Shown: positions 1-6,513, numbered from the stretch's first letter. The stretch: 7,083 nucleotides of DNA from Spirochaetales bacterium (GCA_012519125.1 JAAYQY010000430.1:1-7083), one strand, 5' to 3'. Program-made: numbers and translations. Notes: generated by a model from the letters alone, not told the origin.

Positions 1-683
1 ATGTAGGGTTTGGTTGCAGCACGTACGGAGCGGGGGGCAGGGGGCAACAGCGGCTCTGCTGCCTGCTGTACCAGCTGTCGGGCAAGCATCATGTCAGGAT
101 AGGTTGCGTAGGTGAGATAGTAGCCAGCCTCAATCCGCTGGGCACGGGCGGTGCGCTCCGACATTTCCAACTTCTCGAAGGTACGAACAGGACGTTTGAC
201 ACGGGTCAGGCCGTTGTAGCTCTCCACTTCACCGGTGAAGGAGGTGACACTCTCCTCATCATCGGTGGTGATGACCAGCATCTCTCCTTCGCCTTCCAGC
301 ACATACTTGGAAACCGGCGTGGTCACCGTCAGGGTACTTCCCTCAAGCGGATAGGTGTTGAAGGTTGCCTTGCCGGACACCAGGTAGAGCTCGGCATGCA
401 TGCCGACCAGATTGCCGGTTACCAGCAGTGAGTTCTCATAGACGTTGATCGTTCCGCGAGGGGTAACCAGCAGCAGGGGAGTATCGGGGTTGCTGATGAT
501 CCAGCCTTCACCGATTTGGCTGATGACTTCTTCGGTCAGCTCAAGGGCATTGCCTTGGCTGTCATAGAGCTTGAGGGACGAGATGTCCCCATCGCCTATG
601 AAGACCGAATCGTCGGCAACGAGATTTGCAGAGAGGCAGAGGGCCAAAAGCAAAAGACCGACACGTTTGAACAACCAATTCAT
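1..683 (-). CDS. Exported FecR-domain protein (partial, runs off the left edge)
   Basis: The frame is open from an ATG at 683 to the window edge (227 complete codons), with no stop seen, so the C-terminus is missing. Residues 1-23 are a signal peptide: the basic start MNWLFKR, then a leucine-rich core, with likely cleavage after LVA. A Cys at 16 lies within the core, but the LAL-C context is a poor lipobox. Residues about 65-155 resemble a FecR domain: VTPRGTINVYENS, then AELYLVSGKATF, then a Val/Thr-rich stretch (TLTVTTPVSKYV), ending FTGEVESYNG. In classical systems FecR domains lie in the periplasm and signal to an ECF sigma factor. This protein has a cleavable-type signal and no cytoplasmic anti-sigma region in view, so it is more likely a stand-alone envelope protein, as spirochaetes often carry. 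It starts 20 bases after the barrel gene's stop, with GGGAG about 5 bases before the ATG, so the two are probably cotranscribed. The partner and ligand are unknown. Confidence 0.75.
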   Translation of the reverse strand, partial: MNWLFKRVGLLLLALCLSANLVADDSVFIGDGDISSLKLYDSQGNALELTEEVISQIGEGWIISNPDTPLLLVTPRGTINVYENSLLVTGNLVGMHAELYLVSGKATFNTYPLEGSTLTVTTPVSKYVLEGEGEMLVITTDDEESVTSFTGEVESYNGLTRVKRPVRTFEKLEMSERTARAQRIEAGYYLTYATYPDMMLARQLVQQAAEPLLPPAPRSVRAATKPY

Positions 684-703
684 ATGCACTCCCAACGCGT
701 TTG

Positions 704-2101
704 TCAGAGTAAGGAGATTCTGACCGCGGTATCCAGCTTGTAGGTAGATCGGGCCGATTCATCGTACAGGATGCTCAACCCGATGTCGAAGGTATAGGGT
801 TTGACCTTGACAACTGCACTGGCTCCAACAACCACATTGCGCAGTGTCCCAAGGCCGGAGAAGAACCCTTCCCCTGTAGTGGTAGGATAAAGCTTTTCAT
901 AGCTCAAGTCCAGCGAAACGATATTCAAGAAACGCTTATCAATTCGAGCATTTGCAAGGAATCGGTGGTTGTGGTAGGAGCCGTTGGTGTAATCACTTAC
1001 CAACTTTGTGCGAAGGTACACTCCCTGACGAGCAAAGTTCAGGCTGAACATCGCATCCAGATGTGAGGTTCCCAGGGGAACATGCAGCGCATCGAGGTCT
1101 TCCTGGCTTCGGATTTCAAAGTCGGATGCAAAGTATTCAGCATGATAGTACCCAAGGGTGGGGACCGTAATGCTTGCATTGAAGATGAAAATGCTCTTGG
1201 AGTGGCCCCAAATCCCATACCGGTAGGCGATGGCAGGCTGCCTGGTCTTCACGTCGGGGGTCTGCAACAACACATTGGCAAATATATCGAGGTTGAGGGA
1301 ATCCCACTGGTAGAGAGGCAAGGAGAAGTCGAGGGCGATAAGTTTGCGTCCCAACGCAGCGCTCTCTCCCTCCTCACGTTCGGGACTCATGGCAAACGAG
1401 AGTCCCACCTGCATTCTGGAGAAGGTGGGCAGGTCGGTGTACTCATACAAGGGGCGGGTGAAGATGCGCCATGCCGAGAGTGTCGGTTCGTAGATGTCAT
1501 TGGTGATGAACTCAAAGCCTGCATTGGGGATTCCCATCTGATTGCCATCGATCATCAGGTCAAGGCCGGGCCGTGTGGACCGAACCCCGACACCACGGTC
1601 AAAAAAGCCGTTGATCAGCGCTCCGTCGCCCAAGGTGATGCCCAGCAGTTTTCCGTAGCGGACATAGATCTTATCATACCGTTGACCATATTGGATTGAG
1701 CGAATGAAGCGTGTATAGTGCTTGAAAACCGAGAGGCTGTACTCGAGACTGTCCATCTCCTCCTCTTTTTGTGGCATCTGCCAATCAGAGAAGTCAAAAC
1801 TGAGTTTGAAGGGGTCGGTAGTGACATTTCCTTTGATCTTGAGATCCAACTGGAAGATCAGGCTGCCAACGGAGAAGTCAGGCATGTAGGAGAGGCTGAA
1901 GTAGCCGTCACTGGTGGCGACGCCTTCCAAAAGACCTTCACCGGTACTCTCGGTATGGAGCATGTAACTGGGGAAGGAGAACGCAACAGAGTTCTCCACC
2001 GATGGCGGAGTTGAGAGTGACTCCTCTCCCTCTACCTGACCGGCAACGGGGAAGGCCACAAGCAGAACTGTCAGCAGCAGCACCAGAACGCGACTGCTCA
2101 T
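704..2101 (-). CDS. Probable outer-membrane beta-barrel protein, family not recognised
   Basis: This is a complete 465-residue protein. Residues 1-21 form a clear signal peptide (SSRVLVLLLTVLLVAFPVAG) with likely cleavage near VAG-Q. The rest has no hydrophobic helix long enough to span the inner membrane. It consists instead of many short alternating stretches rich in Tyr, Phe and Leu separated by polar or Gly turns, for example YFSLSY (67-72), SIFIFNASITV (303-313), VYLRTKL (361-367) and SLDLSYEKLY (396-405). It ends YKLDTAVRISLL, an amphipathic last strand finishing in Leu rather than the usual Phe. This pattern fits an outer-membrane barrel. The most distinctive block, at about 148-185, contains RYGKLLGITLGDGALINGF and GVGVRSTRPGLDLMIDG. 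No TonB box or plug is apparent, and 465 residues is short for a TonB-dependent receptor. The start is supported by AAGGAGGG 7 bases before the ATG. The stop is 20 bases before the FecR-domain gene, so the two probably form one envelope unit. The substrate is unknown. Confidence 0.7.
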   Translation of the reverse strand: MSSRVLVLLLTVLLVAFPVAGQVEGEESLSTPPSVENSVAFSFPSYMLHTESTGEGLLEGVATSDGYFSLSYMPDFSVGSLIFQLDLKIKGNVTTDPFKLSFDFSDWQMPQKEEEMDSLEYSLSVFKHYTRFIRSIQYGQRYDKIYVRYGKLLGITLGDGALINGFFDRGVGVRSTRPGLDLMIDGNQMGIPNAGFEFITNDIYEPTLSAWRIFTRPLYEYTDLPTFSRMQVGLSFAMSPEREEGESAALGRKLIALDFSLPLYQWDSLNLDIFANVLLQTPDVKTRQPAIAYRYGIWGHSKSIFIFNASITVPTLGYYHAEYFASDFEIRSQEDLDALHVPLGTSHLDAMFSLNFARQGVYLRTKLVSDYTNGSYHNHRFLANARIDKRFLNIVSLDLSYEKLYPTTTGEGFFSGLGTLRNVVVGASAVVKVKPYTFDIGLSILYDESARSTYKLDTAVRISLL

Positions 2102-2108
2102 CCATCCA

Positions 2109-2116
2109 CCCTCCTT
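2109..2116 (-). promoter_or_regulatory. Strong ribosome binding site of the barrel gene
   Basis: On the minus strand AAGGAGGG lies 7 bases before the ATG at 2101. It supports that start and suggests the barrel gene is well translated. Confidence 0.7.
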
Positions 2117-2124
2117 CCACCTCT

Positions 2125-2154
2125 ATCATCCCATATACTCTGTATGGATGTAAA
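2125..2154 (-). promoter_or_regulatory. Possible promoter for the barrel/FecR pair
   Basis: In the 72-base gap after the TtcA-like gene, the minus strand reads TTTACA (2154-2149), 18 bases, then GATGAT (2130-2125). The -35 box matches the consensus at 5 of 6 positions and the -10 box at 4 of 6. Transcription would start roughly 17-20 bases before the ATG, leaving room for the Shine-Dalgarno. A small inverted repeat, CCATA-N7-TATGG (2131-2147), fills the spacer. No terminator hairpin is visible between the TtcA-like and barrel genes, so read-through from upstream is equally possible. This rests on box matching alone. Confidence 0.3.
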
Positions 2155-2173
2155 CAGGTAGGAAGAAAGCAAG

Positions 2174-2923
2174 TTACACCCTGCCCGGGAATTGGTGTGC
2201 ATGGTAGATGTGTTCACGGGTAAGCTTGTCCAATTGCGATAATTCCTTGATGATGGGCTTGAGCCGGGAACGGATGTTGGTCTGGTCGTAGGGACACACC
2301 GGTTTTACCACCGGAAGATCATAGGCCTGCTCTAGCCGATGGGTGACTTGTTCGTGCACCTCAATCATCGGCCTGATGATCGATAGCTTGCCGTCAAAGA
2401 AGGGCTGAACAGGTTGCATGGTGGAGAAGTTGGCCCGGAAACAGAGATTCATCAGGCTGGTTTCGACCAGGTCATCAAGATGGTGTCCCATGGCTATGAG
2501 TTTGATCTGGTGCTCTGCAGCGTAATCAAAGAGAATCCTGCGACGGTTGCGTGAGCAGAGGTAGCAGTTGAACTCTCCCTTGAACGATGCTGGGTACTGG
2601 TGTTCATCAACGATGAGAAACTCAAATCCCAAATCGGTGAAGTAGGTGGTGAGAAGGCCTCGGTACTCGTCGGGAATGGGATGTTCGATCCAGTTGATCA
2701 TCAAAGCCTTCAGCTGGTAGGTGATGGGAAGCCAAGCCCTTCTCAGCGAGAGGGCCAAGGCCAGCGCAAGACTGTCCTTTCCTCCACTGGCACTGAGCAG
2801 GACCGTTTCATCAGAACGGATCATCGAGTAGGTGTTTATGGCTTTTCCCGTCTGCTTGACGAAGCGCATCACCCAAGGGGGGATGTCTCCGTCTATGAGG
2901 GAGCGATATGAAAGTTTTTCCAT
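2174..2923 (-). CDS. ttcA: TtcA-family tRNA 2-thiocytidine synthetase-like PP-loop enzyme
   Basis: The protein has 249 residues if it starts at the ATG at 2923. TtcA enzymes adenylate and thiolate cytidine 32 of certain tRNAs in the cytoplasm, using ATP and a [4Fe-4S] cluster. The ATP-binding PP-loop SASGGKDS is at 44-51. The CxxC of the family is in FNCYLCSRNRRR (Cys120, Cys123). The second nucleotide-site motif GHHLDDLVET is at 146-155, RPMIEV at 184-189, and a third cysteine, Cys210, lies in KPVCPYDQTN. From memory, E. coli TtcA binds its cluster through three cysteines in equivalent places, so the site looks complete. The protein is shorter than the E. coli enzyme (about 311 residues). 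The frame stays open upstream to an ATG at 3103, but that 60-residue extension overlaps the HD gene and does not resemble the family. At 2923 the ATG sits 4 bases after the HD stop, with GGAG 10 bases upstream, so translational coupling is likely. A related short PP-loop thiolase with another tRNA target cannot be excluded. Confidence 0.85.
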   Translation of the reverse strand: MEKLSYRSLIDGDIPPWVMRFVKQTGKAINTYSMIRSDETVLLSASGGKDSLALALALSLRRAWLPITYQLKALMINWIEHPIPDEYRGLLTTYFTDLGFEFLIVDEHQYPASFKGEFNCYLCSRNRRRILFDYAAEHQIKLIAMGHHLDDLVETSLMNLCFRANFSTMQPVQPFFDGKLSIIRPMIEVHEQVTHRLEQAYDLPVVKPVCPYDQTNIRSRLKPIIKELSQLDKLTREHIYHAHQFPGRV

Positions 2924-2927
2924 GAGA

Positions 2928-4175
2928 TCAGGACTCCAATACTGCCTCAAGATCTTCTGCTGTGATCGAGGGGTGTGTGAAGATTCTGAATTTTCTGAGG
3001 CTTTTTGTAAAGACCCTACCAATATCATGGGAAAAAATCTGATCAAGGTGGGAAAACGAGGAGAGTGATCCAGCCTCGGTGAGGATGGGAATATCCGACT
3101 CAAAGGAGATGGGTTCGGGAATATCGATGATCAGATGATGGGCAGGAACTCCCAGCCGTTCGGCAAGCTCCTCTTCGAACCGTGTCCGATCGCGTAAGTC
3201 CAGCAAGCGGCTCTCCTTTGGAGTCTCCTGGTCAAAGGGTTTTTCATAGCGGCAGGGATAGAGCTGGTTGTCGCGAACCATACCGAACAAGGGACTCAGT
3301 GTTTGACCCAAGAGGGAGAATTGCTCGTCATCAAGCGTGTACAGTTGCTCCGCCTTGAGGTGCTGATCATGAAGCGAGAGCAGCACCGCCTTCTTGATCA
3401 TGGCTGTGGCACTGCGGGTGGTCTTGTGCCAGTACACATTGCGATACATCAGATACTTGCTGAAAAGCAGATGTTCCACAGATCCCAGGGCTTGTTCAAG
3501 CAAAGCGATCTTCTTCTCTGCCACCACCAGTTTGTCAGTGATGTAGGAGACGTCCTGCATGCCGTAGGGGACTCCACAAAAGAACGCATCCCTGTTGAGG
3601 TAGTCGAGCTTGTCAGGGTCGAGCGTACCGCTGAGCAAGCGGCGGTAGAGCTCGATCTCCTGGTCGTGAGTCGGCCGTTTCTCATCTATGATGGCTGCTA
3701 CCCATGCAGGGTTGAGCCCTGTATCGATGATCTCACGCCTGAGATGCTCATCTCCTTCCACCAGATTGCCTGCAATCTCCTCATGGCTCAAAAGGGGGAG
3801 TTCTTTCAAGGAGTGAGCATAGGGAAAGTGACCGATGTCGTGCAAAAGACTTGCACAGAGAAAGGTTTGCATTCCCTCCTCGGTGAAAGGGGTTTCCCTG
3901 TTGCTTCTCTGATCATGTTTGAGCAGGCCGACGAGAATCTGCAAACTGACATGATATACCCCCAGGCTGTGGTCAAGACGCGTATGGACGGCTCCCGGGT
4001 AGAGATGAAAGGTCGGACCAAGTTGCTTTATTCTTCCCAGTTTCTGTACGCAGGGAACGCTGAACACTCGTTTCATCTGATGCGAGAGGTGGATATCTTT
4101 CCACAGGGGGTCCCGGATGCTTTCCGTCTGGTTGCTGAGAAGAGAAGCGAGCAAGTTGTTGGCTTTGGTTTGCAT
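2928..4175 (-). CDS. HD-domain nucleotide phosphohydrolase, SAMHD1/EF1143-like
   Basis: This 415-residue cytoplasmic protein carries the full metal-site signature of the dNTP triphosphohydrolase branch of the HD superfamily: HTRLDHSLGVYH at 64-75 (Arg66, His69), LLHDIGHFPYAHSLE-like at 110-124 (His112, Asp113) and LDPDKLDYLNRDAFFCG at 185-201. Aligned by eye to human SAMHD1, His69, His112/Asp113 and Asp188 match the metal ligands H167, H206/D207 and D311. Lys189, Tyr192 and Asp196 match the substrate contacts K312, Y315 and D319. Residues about 230-275 (KYLMYRNVYWHKTTRSATAM) continue the helical core, and the last 110 or so form a separate C-terminal region. The expected reaction is hydrolysis of dNTPs to deoxynucleosides and triphosphate, which would control dNTP pools, but close HD relatives act on other nucleotides, so the substrate is inferred. 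The ATG at 4175 is the first ATG, GTG or TTG codon in the frame and has no Shine-Dalgarno, but a promoter abuts it. The gene is followed by the TtcA-like gene after 4 bases. Confidence 0.85.
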   Translation of the reverse strand: MQTKANNLLASLLSNQTESIRDPLWKDIHLSHQMKRVFSVPCVQKLGRIKQLGPTFHLYPGAVHTRLDHSLGVYHVSLQILVGLLKHDQRSNRETPFTEEGMQTFLCASLLHDIGHFPYAHSLKELPLLSHEEIAGNLVEGDEHLRREIIDTGLNPAWVAAIIDEKRPTHDQEIELYRRLLSGTLDPDKLDYLNRDAFFCGVPYGMQDVSYITDKLVVAEKKIALLEQALGSVEHLLFSKYLMYRNVYWHKTTRSATAMIKKAVLLSLHDQHLKAEQLYTLDDEQFSLLGQTLSPLFGMVRDNQLYPCRYEKPFDQETPKESRLLDLRDRTRFEEELAERLGVPAHHLIIDIPEPISFESDIPILTEAGSLSSFSHLDQIFSHDIGRVFTKSLRKFRIFTHPSITAEDLEAVLES

Positions 4176-4181
4176 ACGGCC

Positions 4182-4210
4182 ATAGTAAAGCAGGGCAAAG
4201 CGTCTGTAAA
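4182..4210 (-). promoter_or_regulatory. Promoter of the HD gene, predicting a leaderless mRNA
   Basis: On the minus strand TTTACA (4210-4205) and TACTAT (4187-4182) are separated by the optimal 17 bases. The -35 box matches the sigma-70 consensus at 5 of 6 positions and the -10 box at 4 of 6, including its first two and last two bases. The -10 box ends only 6 bases before the ATG at 4175, so transcription should begin at or next to the A of the start codon. The absence of any purine-rich ribosome site before this ATG fits a leaderless transcript. Confidence 0.55.
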
Positions 4211-4218
4211 GGCTGGCT

Positions 4219-4248
4219 TTGCCTGAAGAGCTATGGCATCATTATGCT
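4219..4248 (+). promoter_or_regulatory. Possible promoter of the kinase/pdxA2 operon
   Basis: TTGCCT (4219-4224), 18 bases, then TATGCT (4243-4248) match the consensus boxes at 4 of 6 positions each. Transcription would start near 4254-4256, giving a very short leader carrying the Shine-Dalgarno. It lies back to back with the HD gene's promoter, the two -35 boxes being 8 bases apart. The match is weak, as expected if an activator or inducer is needed. Confidence 0.35.
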
Positions 4249-4250
4249 AT
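4233..4250. promoter_or_regulatory. Imperfect 18-bp palindrome, candidate operator
   Basis: ATGGCAT-CATT-ATGCTAT has 7-base arms that match at 6 of 7 positions when one is reverse-complemented. It overlaps the proposed -10 box of the kinase operon and ends just before its Shine-Dalgarno, where a repressor would block transcription. No regulator gene is in the window to pair it with, and short imperfect palindromes arise by chance. Confidence 0.3.
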
Positions 4251-4252
4251 CC

Positions 4253-4260
4253 AAGGAGGA
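4253..4260 (+). promoter_or_regulatory. Ribosome binding site that fixes the kinase start
   Basis: AAGGAGGA is 4 bases before the ATG at 4265. It lies inside the longer open frame that begins at an ATG at 4244, which has no ribosome site of its own. The downstream ATG is therefore the better start. Confidence 0.8.
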
Positions 4261-4264
4261 AATC

Positions 4265-5482
4265 ATGCACCCCTATCTGATCATCGCAGACGATTTCACC
4301 GGTTCCAACGACAGCGGAATCCAACTGGTCCGCCATCATTATCCCACCCATGTCCAGATACGAAAAGCTTCTGCTCCGCTTGCAAGTGGAGTAAGTCTTG
4401 TTCTGGATACTGAGTCGAGGAACATGGAGGAGAAAGAGGCTGAGCAGGTGCTCAAAGAGAGCCTTGCTTCCTTACACTCCACCGATTTTTCCACCATTCT
4501 GAAAAAAATCGATTCGACGTTGCGAGGAAATATCGCCAGCGAGGTGGAAGCAAGTGCTTCCCATTTTGCAGCAGAGTTGATCATTGTAGCCACAGCCTTT
4601 CCCGATCTGGGAAGAACATGCAAGCACGGAGTGGTATATGTCCATGGCAGGCGATTGGGGGAGACGGAAGCTTTCCGTGATCCCAGAAAGCCTGTGGCAG
4701 AGGATGATCTGGTTCGTCTGTTCGCCAAACGAAAGAAGACCATCCTCTTGGATGTCGAGCAGATTCGGTCCGGTTCCTTCGTGCTCTCTGATGCAGAGGT
4801 GGTGGTGTGTGACGCTGAGAAGCAGAGCGATCTCAGCCTGGTCGTTGCTTGGGCCGCATCCTTGAAACAACGCATTCTCTATGTCGGAAGTGCAGGCCTT
4901 GCCCAGGCTCTGGTGGAAGTATCCAGGCCGAGCAAGCCAGCTCTTGCCTTGGTCGCAAGCCTCAGTGAGACGACCAAAGCCCAAGTTGAGTATGCAAGAG
5001 ATCATGGTGCTGCCTGCATTGTGCTGAAAGTGGACGATCTTCTTGGGCAGAAGGACTTGCAATGCTACCTGGACCAAGCCGCGACTGCTTTTGCAAAGAA
5101 AGAGGATGTGATGTTGGTTGTCTCCTCAGTCCTTGACAGAACAGAGTTTGATCGCTCCCTTTCGGAAGGAAAACGCCAAGGTATGGATGACGGACAGATT
5201 GCCGATCTGATCCGTGAAAAGCTGGGCAACCTCGGCAAGCAGCTGCTCGACTCGCACTTTCTGTCCGGTTTGTTTCTTACCGGAGGGGACACTGCCTTTG
5301 GCCTGCTCTCCCTGCTGGGGGTTCATGAGGTGGATATCAAACGGGAAGTGGTGCTCGGCCTTCCCTTGATGCAGGTCGTCGGCAGCACGTATGATGGGCT
5401 TGGCATCGTGACCAAGGCTGGAGCTTTTGGAAACAAAGACGCAATTTCCTATGCACTGCGTGTGCTCAGGCAACATGATTGA
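4265..5482 (+). CDS. DUF1537 four-carbon acid-sugar kinase (tetronate kinase)
   Basis: The protein has 405 residues. The DUF1537 family phosphorylates the 4-OH of four-carbon sugar acids (D-threonate by DtnK, 3-oxo-tetronate by OtnK) using ATP in the cytoplasm. The N-terminal substrate-binding half shows LIIADDFTGSNDSG at 5-18 and KKIDSTLRGN at 80-89, both family signatures. GSAGLAQAL at 208-216 and SLSETTKAQ at 232-240 mark the linker and start of the nucleotide-binding half, which carries FLTGGDTA at 337-344 and IVTKAGAFGNKDA at 381-393. All the key blocks are present and the length is normal for the family. It is followed after 14 bases by a PdxA2-type gene. That pairing is the hallmark of the D-threonate-type route (kinase, then oxidative decarboxylation to DHAP) rather than the OtnK route, which uses an aldolase-type decarboxylase and an isomerase. 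The exact stereoisomer used cannot be read from sequence. The gene is divergent from the HD gene. Confidence 0.9.
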   Translation: MHPYLIIADDFTGSNDSGIQLVRHHYPTHVQIRKASAPLASGVSLVLDTESRNMEEKEAEQVLKESLASLHSTDFSTILKKIDSTLRGNIASEVEASASHFAAELIIVATAFPDLGRTCKHGVVYVHGRRLGETEAFRDPRKPVAEDDLVRLFAKRKKTILLDVEQIRSGSFVLSDAEVVVCDAEKQSDLSLVVAWAASLKQRILYVGSAGLAQALVEVSRPSKPALALVASLSETTKAQVEYARDHGAACIVLKVDDLLGQKDLQCYLDQAATAFAKKEDVMLVVSSVLDRTEFDRSLSEGKRQGMDDGQIADLIREKLGNLGKQLLDSHFLSGLFLTGGDTAFGLLSLLGVHEVDIKREVVLGLPLMQVVGSTYDGLGIVTKAGAFGNKDAISYALRVLRQHD

Positions 5483-5488
5483 GAGGAG
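5483..5488 (+). promoter_or_regulatory. Ribosome binding site that fixes the pdxA2 start
   Basis: GAGGAG follows directly on the kinase stop (5480-5482) and lies 8 bases before the ATG at 5497. A TTG at 5479 would open the same frame earlier, but it would add only six residues unlike the family and overlap the kinase stop, so ATG 5497 is preferred. Confidence 0.75.
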
Positions 5489-5496
5489 ACAGTACA

Positions 5497-6462
5497 ATGA
5501 GCAGATTTGGCATCACCTTGGGAGATCCGTGCGGTATCGGGGTGGAAGTCACCCTCAAGGCATTACAGGCAAAGCAAGAGTATCAGAAGGATGCGCTGCT
5601 TTTCGGCACCCTCTCCTTGCTTGAATACTATGCAAAGCGTCTGGGGTATGCGATGCATTTCCATCAGATTCTCAGTATCGAAGAGTGGGATGACAAGGCT
5701 ATCAACGTCTATGATCCCCTTCCGGTGGTGCGTGAGGAGATAGAGATAGGCAAGGTGACCAAGCTTGGTGGGGAGATTGCCTTCCTCAGTGTGAAAAGCG
5801 CGATAGAGTTTGCCTTGCGAGGCGATATTGCTTCGGTGGTAACCGCTCCTCTCAACAAGGAAGCACTGCATCTTGCTGGACACAAGTTCGCCGGCCATAC
5901 CGAGATTTTCGGTGCGTACGCCCATGGGGACTCCTACGCCATGATGCTTTGGAGCGAGAAGCTGAAGGTCATCCACGTCTCCACCCATGTGAGTCTTCGT
6001 GAAGCCTGTGACCGGTGCACCAAGGCCCGTGTGCTGGATGTCATCCATCTTGCCCAGCAGACCTTGCGCAAGGTCGGTATCCTCAAACCACGGATTGCCG
6101 TGGCAGGACTCAATCCCCATGCAGGGGAGAACGGGCTCTTTGGGCGTGAGGAGATTGAGCAGATCATACCTGCCATTGAGGCGGCGAAAGCAGAAGGACT
6201 CTCTGTGGAAGGGCCTGTTCCCCCTGACACCGTGTTCGTACGGGCCTTGAAGGGTGCGTGGGATATCATTGTGGTCATGTACCACGACCAGGGGCACATT
6301 CCGTTGAAGATGCTTGCGTTTGACAGCGGAGTGAACATCACCGTCGGTCTTGATGTGATCCGTACCAGTGTCGATCATGGAACAGCCTTCGATATTGCAG
6401 ACAAGCTGGTGGCAAGTGAGCAGAGTATGCTTGAGGCTATTTCGATAGGGAAGAAGCTGTAA
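5497..6462 (+). CDS. pdxA2: PdxA2-type 4-phospho-tetronate dehydrogenase (decarboxylating)
   Basis: This 321-residue protein belongs to the 4-hydroxythreonine-4-phosphate dehydrogenase family. N-terminal GDPCGIG is at 9-15, TAPLNKEALH at 116-125, and GHTEIFG at 133-139. His164 (THVSLR), His208 (GLNPHAGE) and His263 (MYHDQGHIPLK) match the three divalent-metal ligands of E. coli PdxA (H166, H211, H266, from memory). The C-terminal block TVGLDVIRTSVDHGTAFDIA is at 282-301. Its length is that of the family. Because it sits in an operon with a DUF1537 kinase, the likely role is the PdxA2 reaction: NAD-dependent oxidation of D-threonate 4-phosphate (or D-erythronate 4-phosphate) at C3, followed by decarboxylation to DHAP and CO2. 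The alternative, PdxA in pyridoxal phosphate synthesis, uses the same motifs and cannot be excluded by sequence alone. No other vitamin B6 gene is in the window. Confidence 0.88.
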   Translation: MSRFGITLGDPCGIGVEVTLKALQAKQEYQKDALLFGTLSLLEYYAKRLGYAMHFHQILSIEEWDDKAINVYDPLPVVREEIEIGKVTKLGGEIAFLSVKSAIEFALRGDIASVVTAPLNKEALHLAGHKFAGHTEIFGAYAHGDSYAMMLWSEKLKVIHVSTHVSLREACDRCTKARVLDVIHLAQQTLRKVGILKPRIAVAGLNPHAGENGLFGREEIEQIIPAIEAAKAEGLSVEGPVPPDTVFVRALKGAWDIIVVMYHDQGHIPLKMLAFDSGVNITVGLDVIRTSVDHGTAFDIADKLVASEQSMLEAISIGKKL

Positions 6463-6466
6463 CGAA

Positions 6467-6492
6467 GAAAGGAGAGGTTTCCCTCTCCTTTC
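6467..6492. terminator. Bidirectional hairpin terminator between convergent genes
   Basis: GAAAGGAGAGG (6467-6477) and CCTCTCCTTTC (6482-6492) pair perfectly over 11 bp around a TTTC loop. The hairpin starts 4 bases after the pdxA2 stop and ends 21 bases before the LarA-like stop, so it can serve both converging transcripts. The tail after the stem is only moderately T-rich on either strand (CATTC on plus, TTCGTT on minus), so termination may be incomplete. Confidence 0.65.
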
Positions 6493-6513
6493 ATTCACGA
6501 GAACGTATGTACC

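Noticed and set aside
1082..1699. 205-codon open frame on the plus strand opposite the barrel gene
   Set aside because: It is a shadow of the barrel gene, which has a signal peptide, a strong ribosome site and a barrel-like pattern. The shadow frame has none of these.
704..2101. Barrel gene as a TonB-dependent receptor controlled by the FecR protein
   Set aside because: There is no TonB box or plug domain, the length is too short, and no ECF sigma factor is in view.
2924..3103. 60-residue N-terminal extension of the TtcA-like protein
   Set aside because: It overlaps the HD gene's C-terminus in another frame, does not resemble the family, and the ATG at 2923 gives a normal short TtcA N-terminus.
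2928..4175. HD protein as an anti-phage dNTP-depletion system
   Set aside because: The fold would allow it, but it is coupled to a tRNA modification gene, and no nuclease, toxin, mobile element or other defence gene is nearby. A housekeeping role is simpler.
3303..4226. 307-codon open frame on the plus strand opposite the HD gene
   Set aside because: It is antisense to the strongly supported HD protein and overlaps both divergent promoters. No domain is recognisable in it.
4339..5077. Two minus-strand open frames (178 and 201 codons) opposite the kinase
   Set aside because: Both are antisense to the DUF1537 kinase, overlap each other, and have no start signals or recognisable domains.
5497..6462. 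Assignment as vitamin B6 biosynthetic PdxA
   Set aside because: The operon with a DUF1537 kinase favours the PdxA2 catabolic role. The biosynthetic role is not disproved by the motifs alone.
5563..6498. 311-codon open frame on the minus strand opposite pdxA2
   Set aside because: It is entirely antisense to a gene with unmistakable family motifs, has no ribosome site, and its translation shows no recognisable domain. It would also run through the terminator hairpin.
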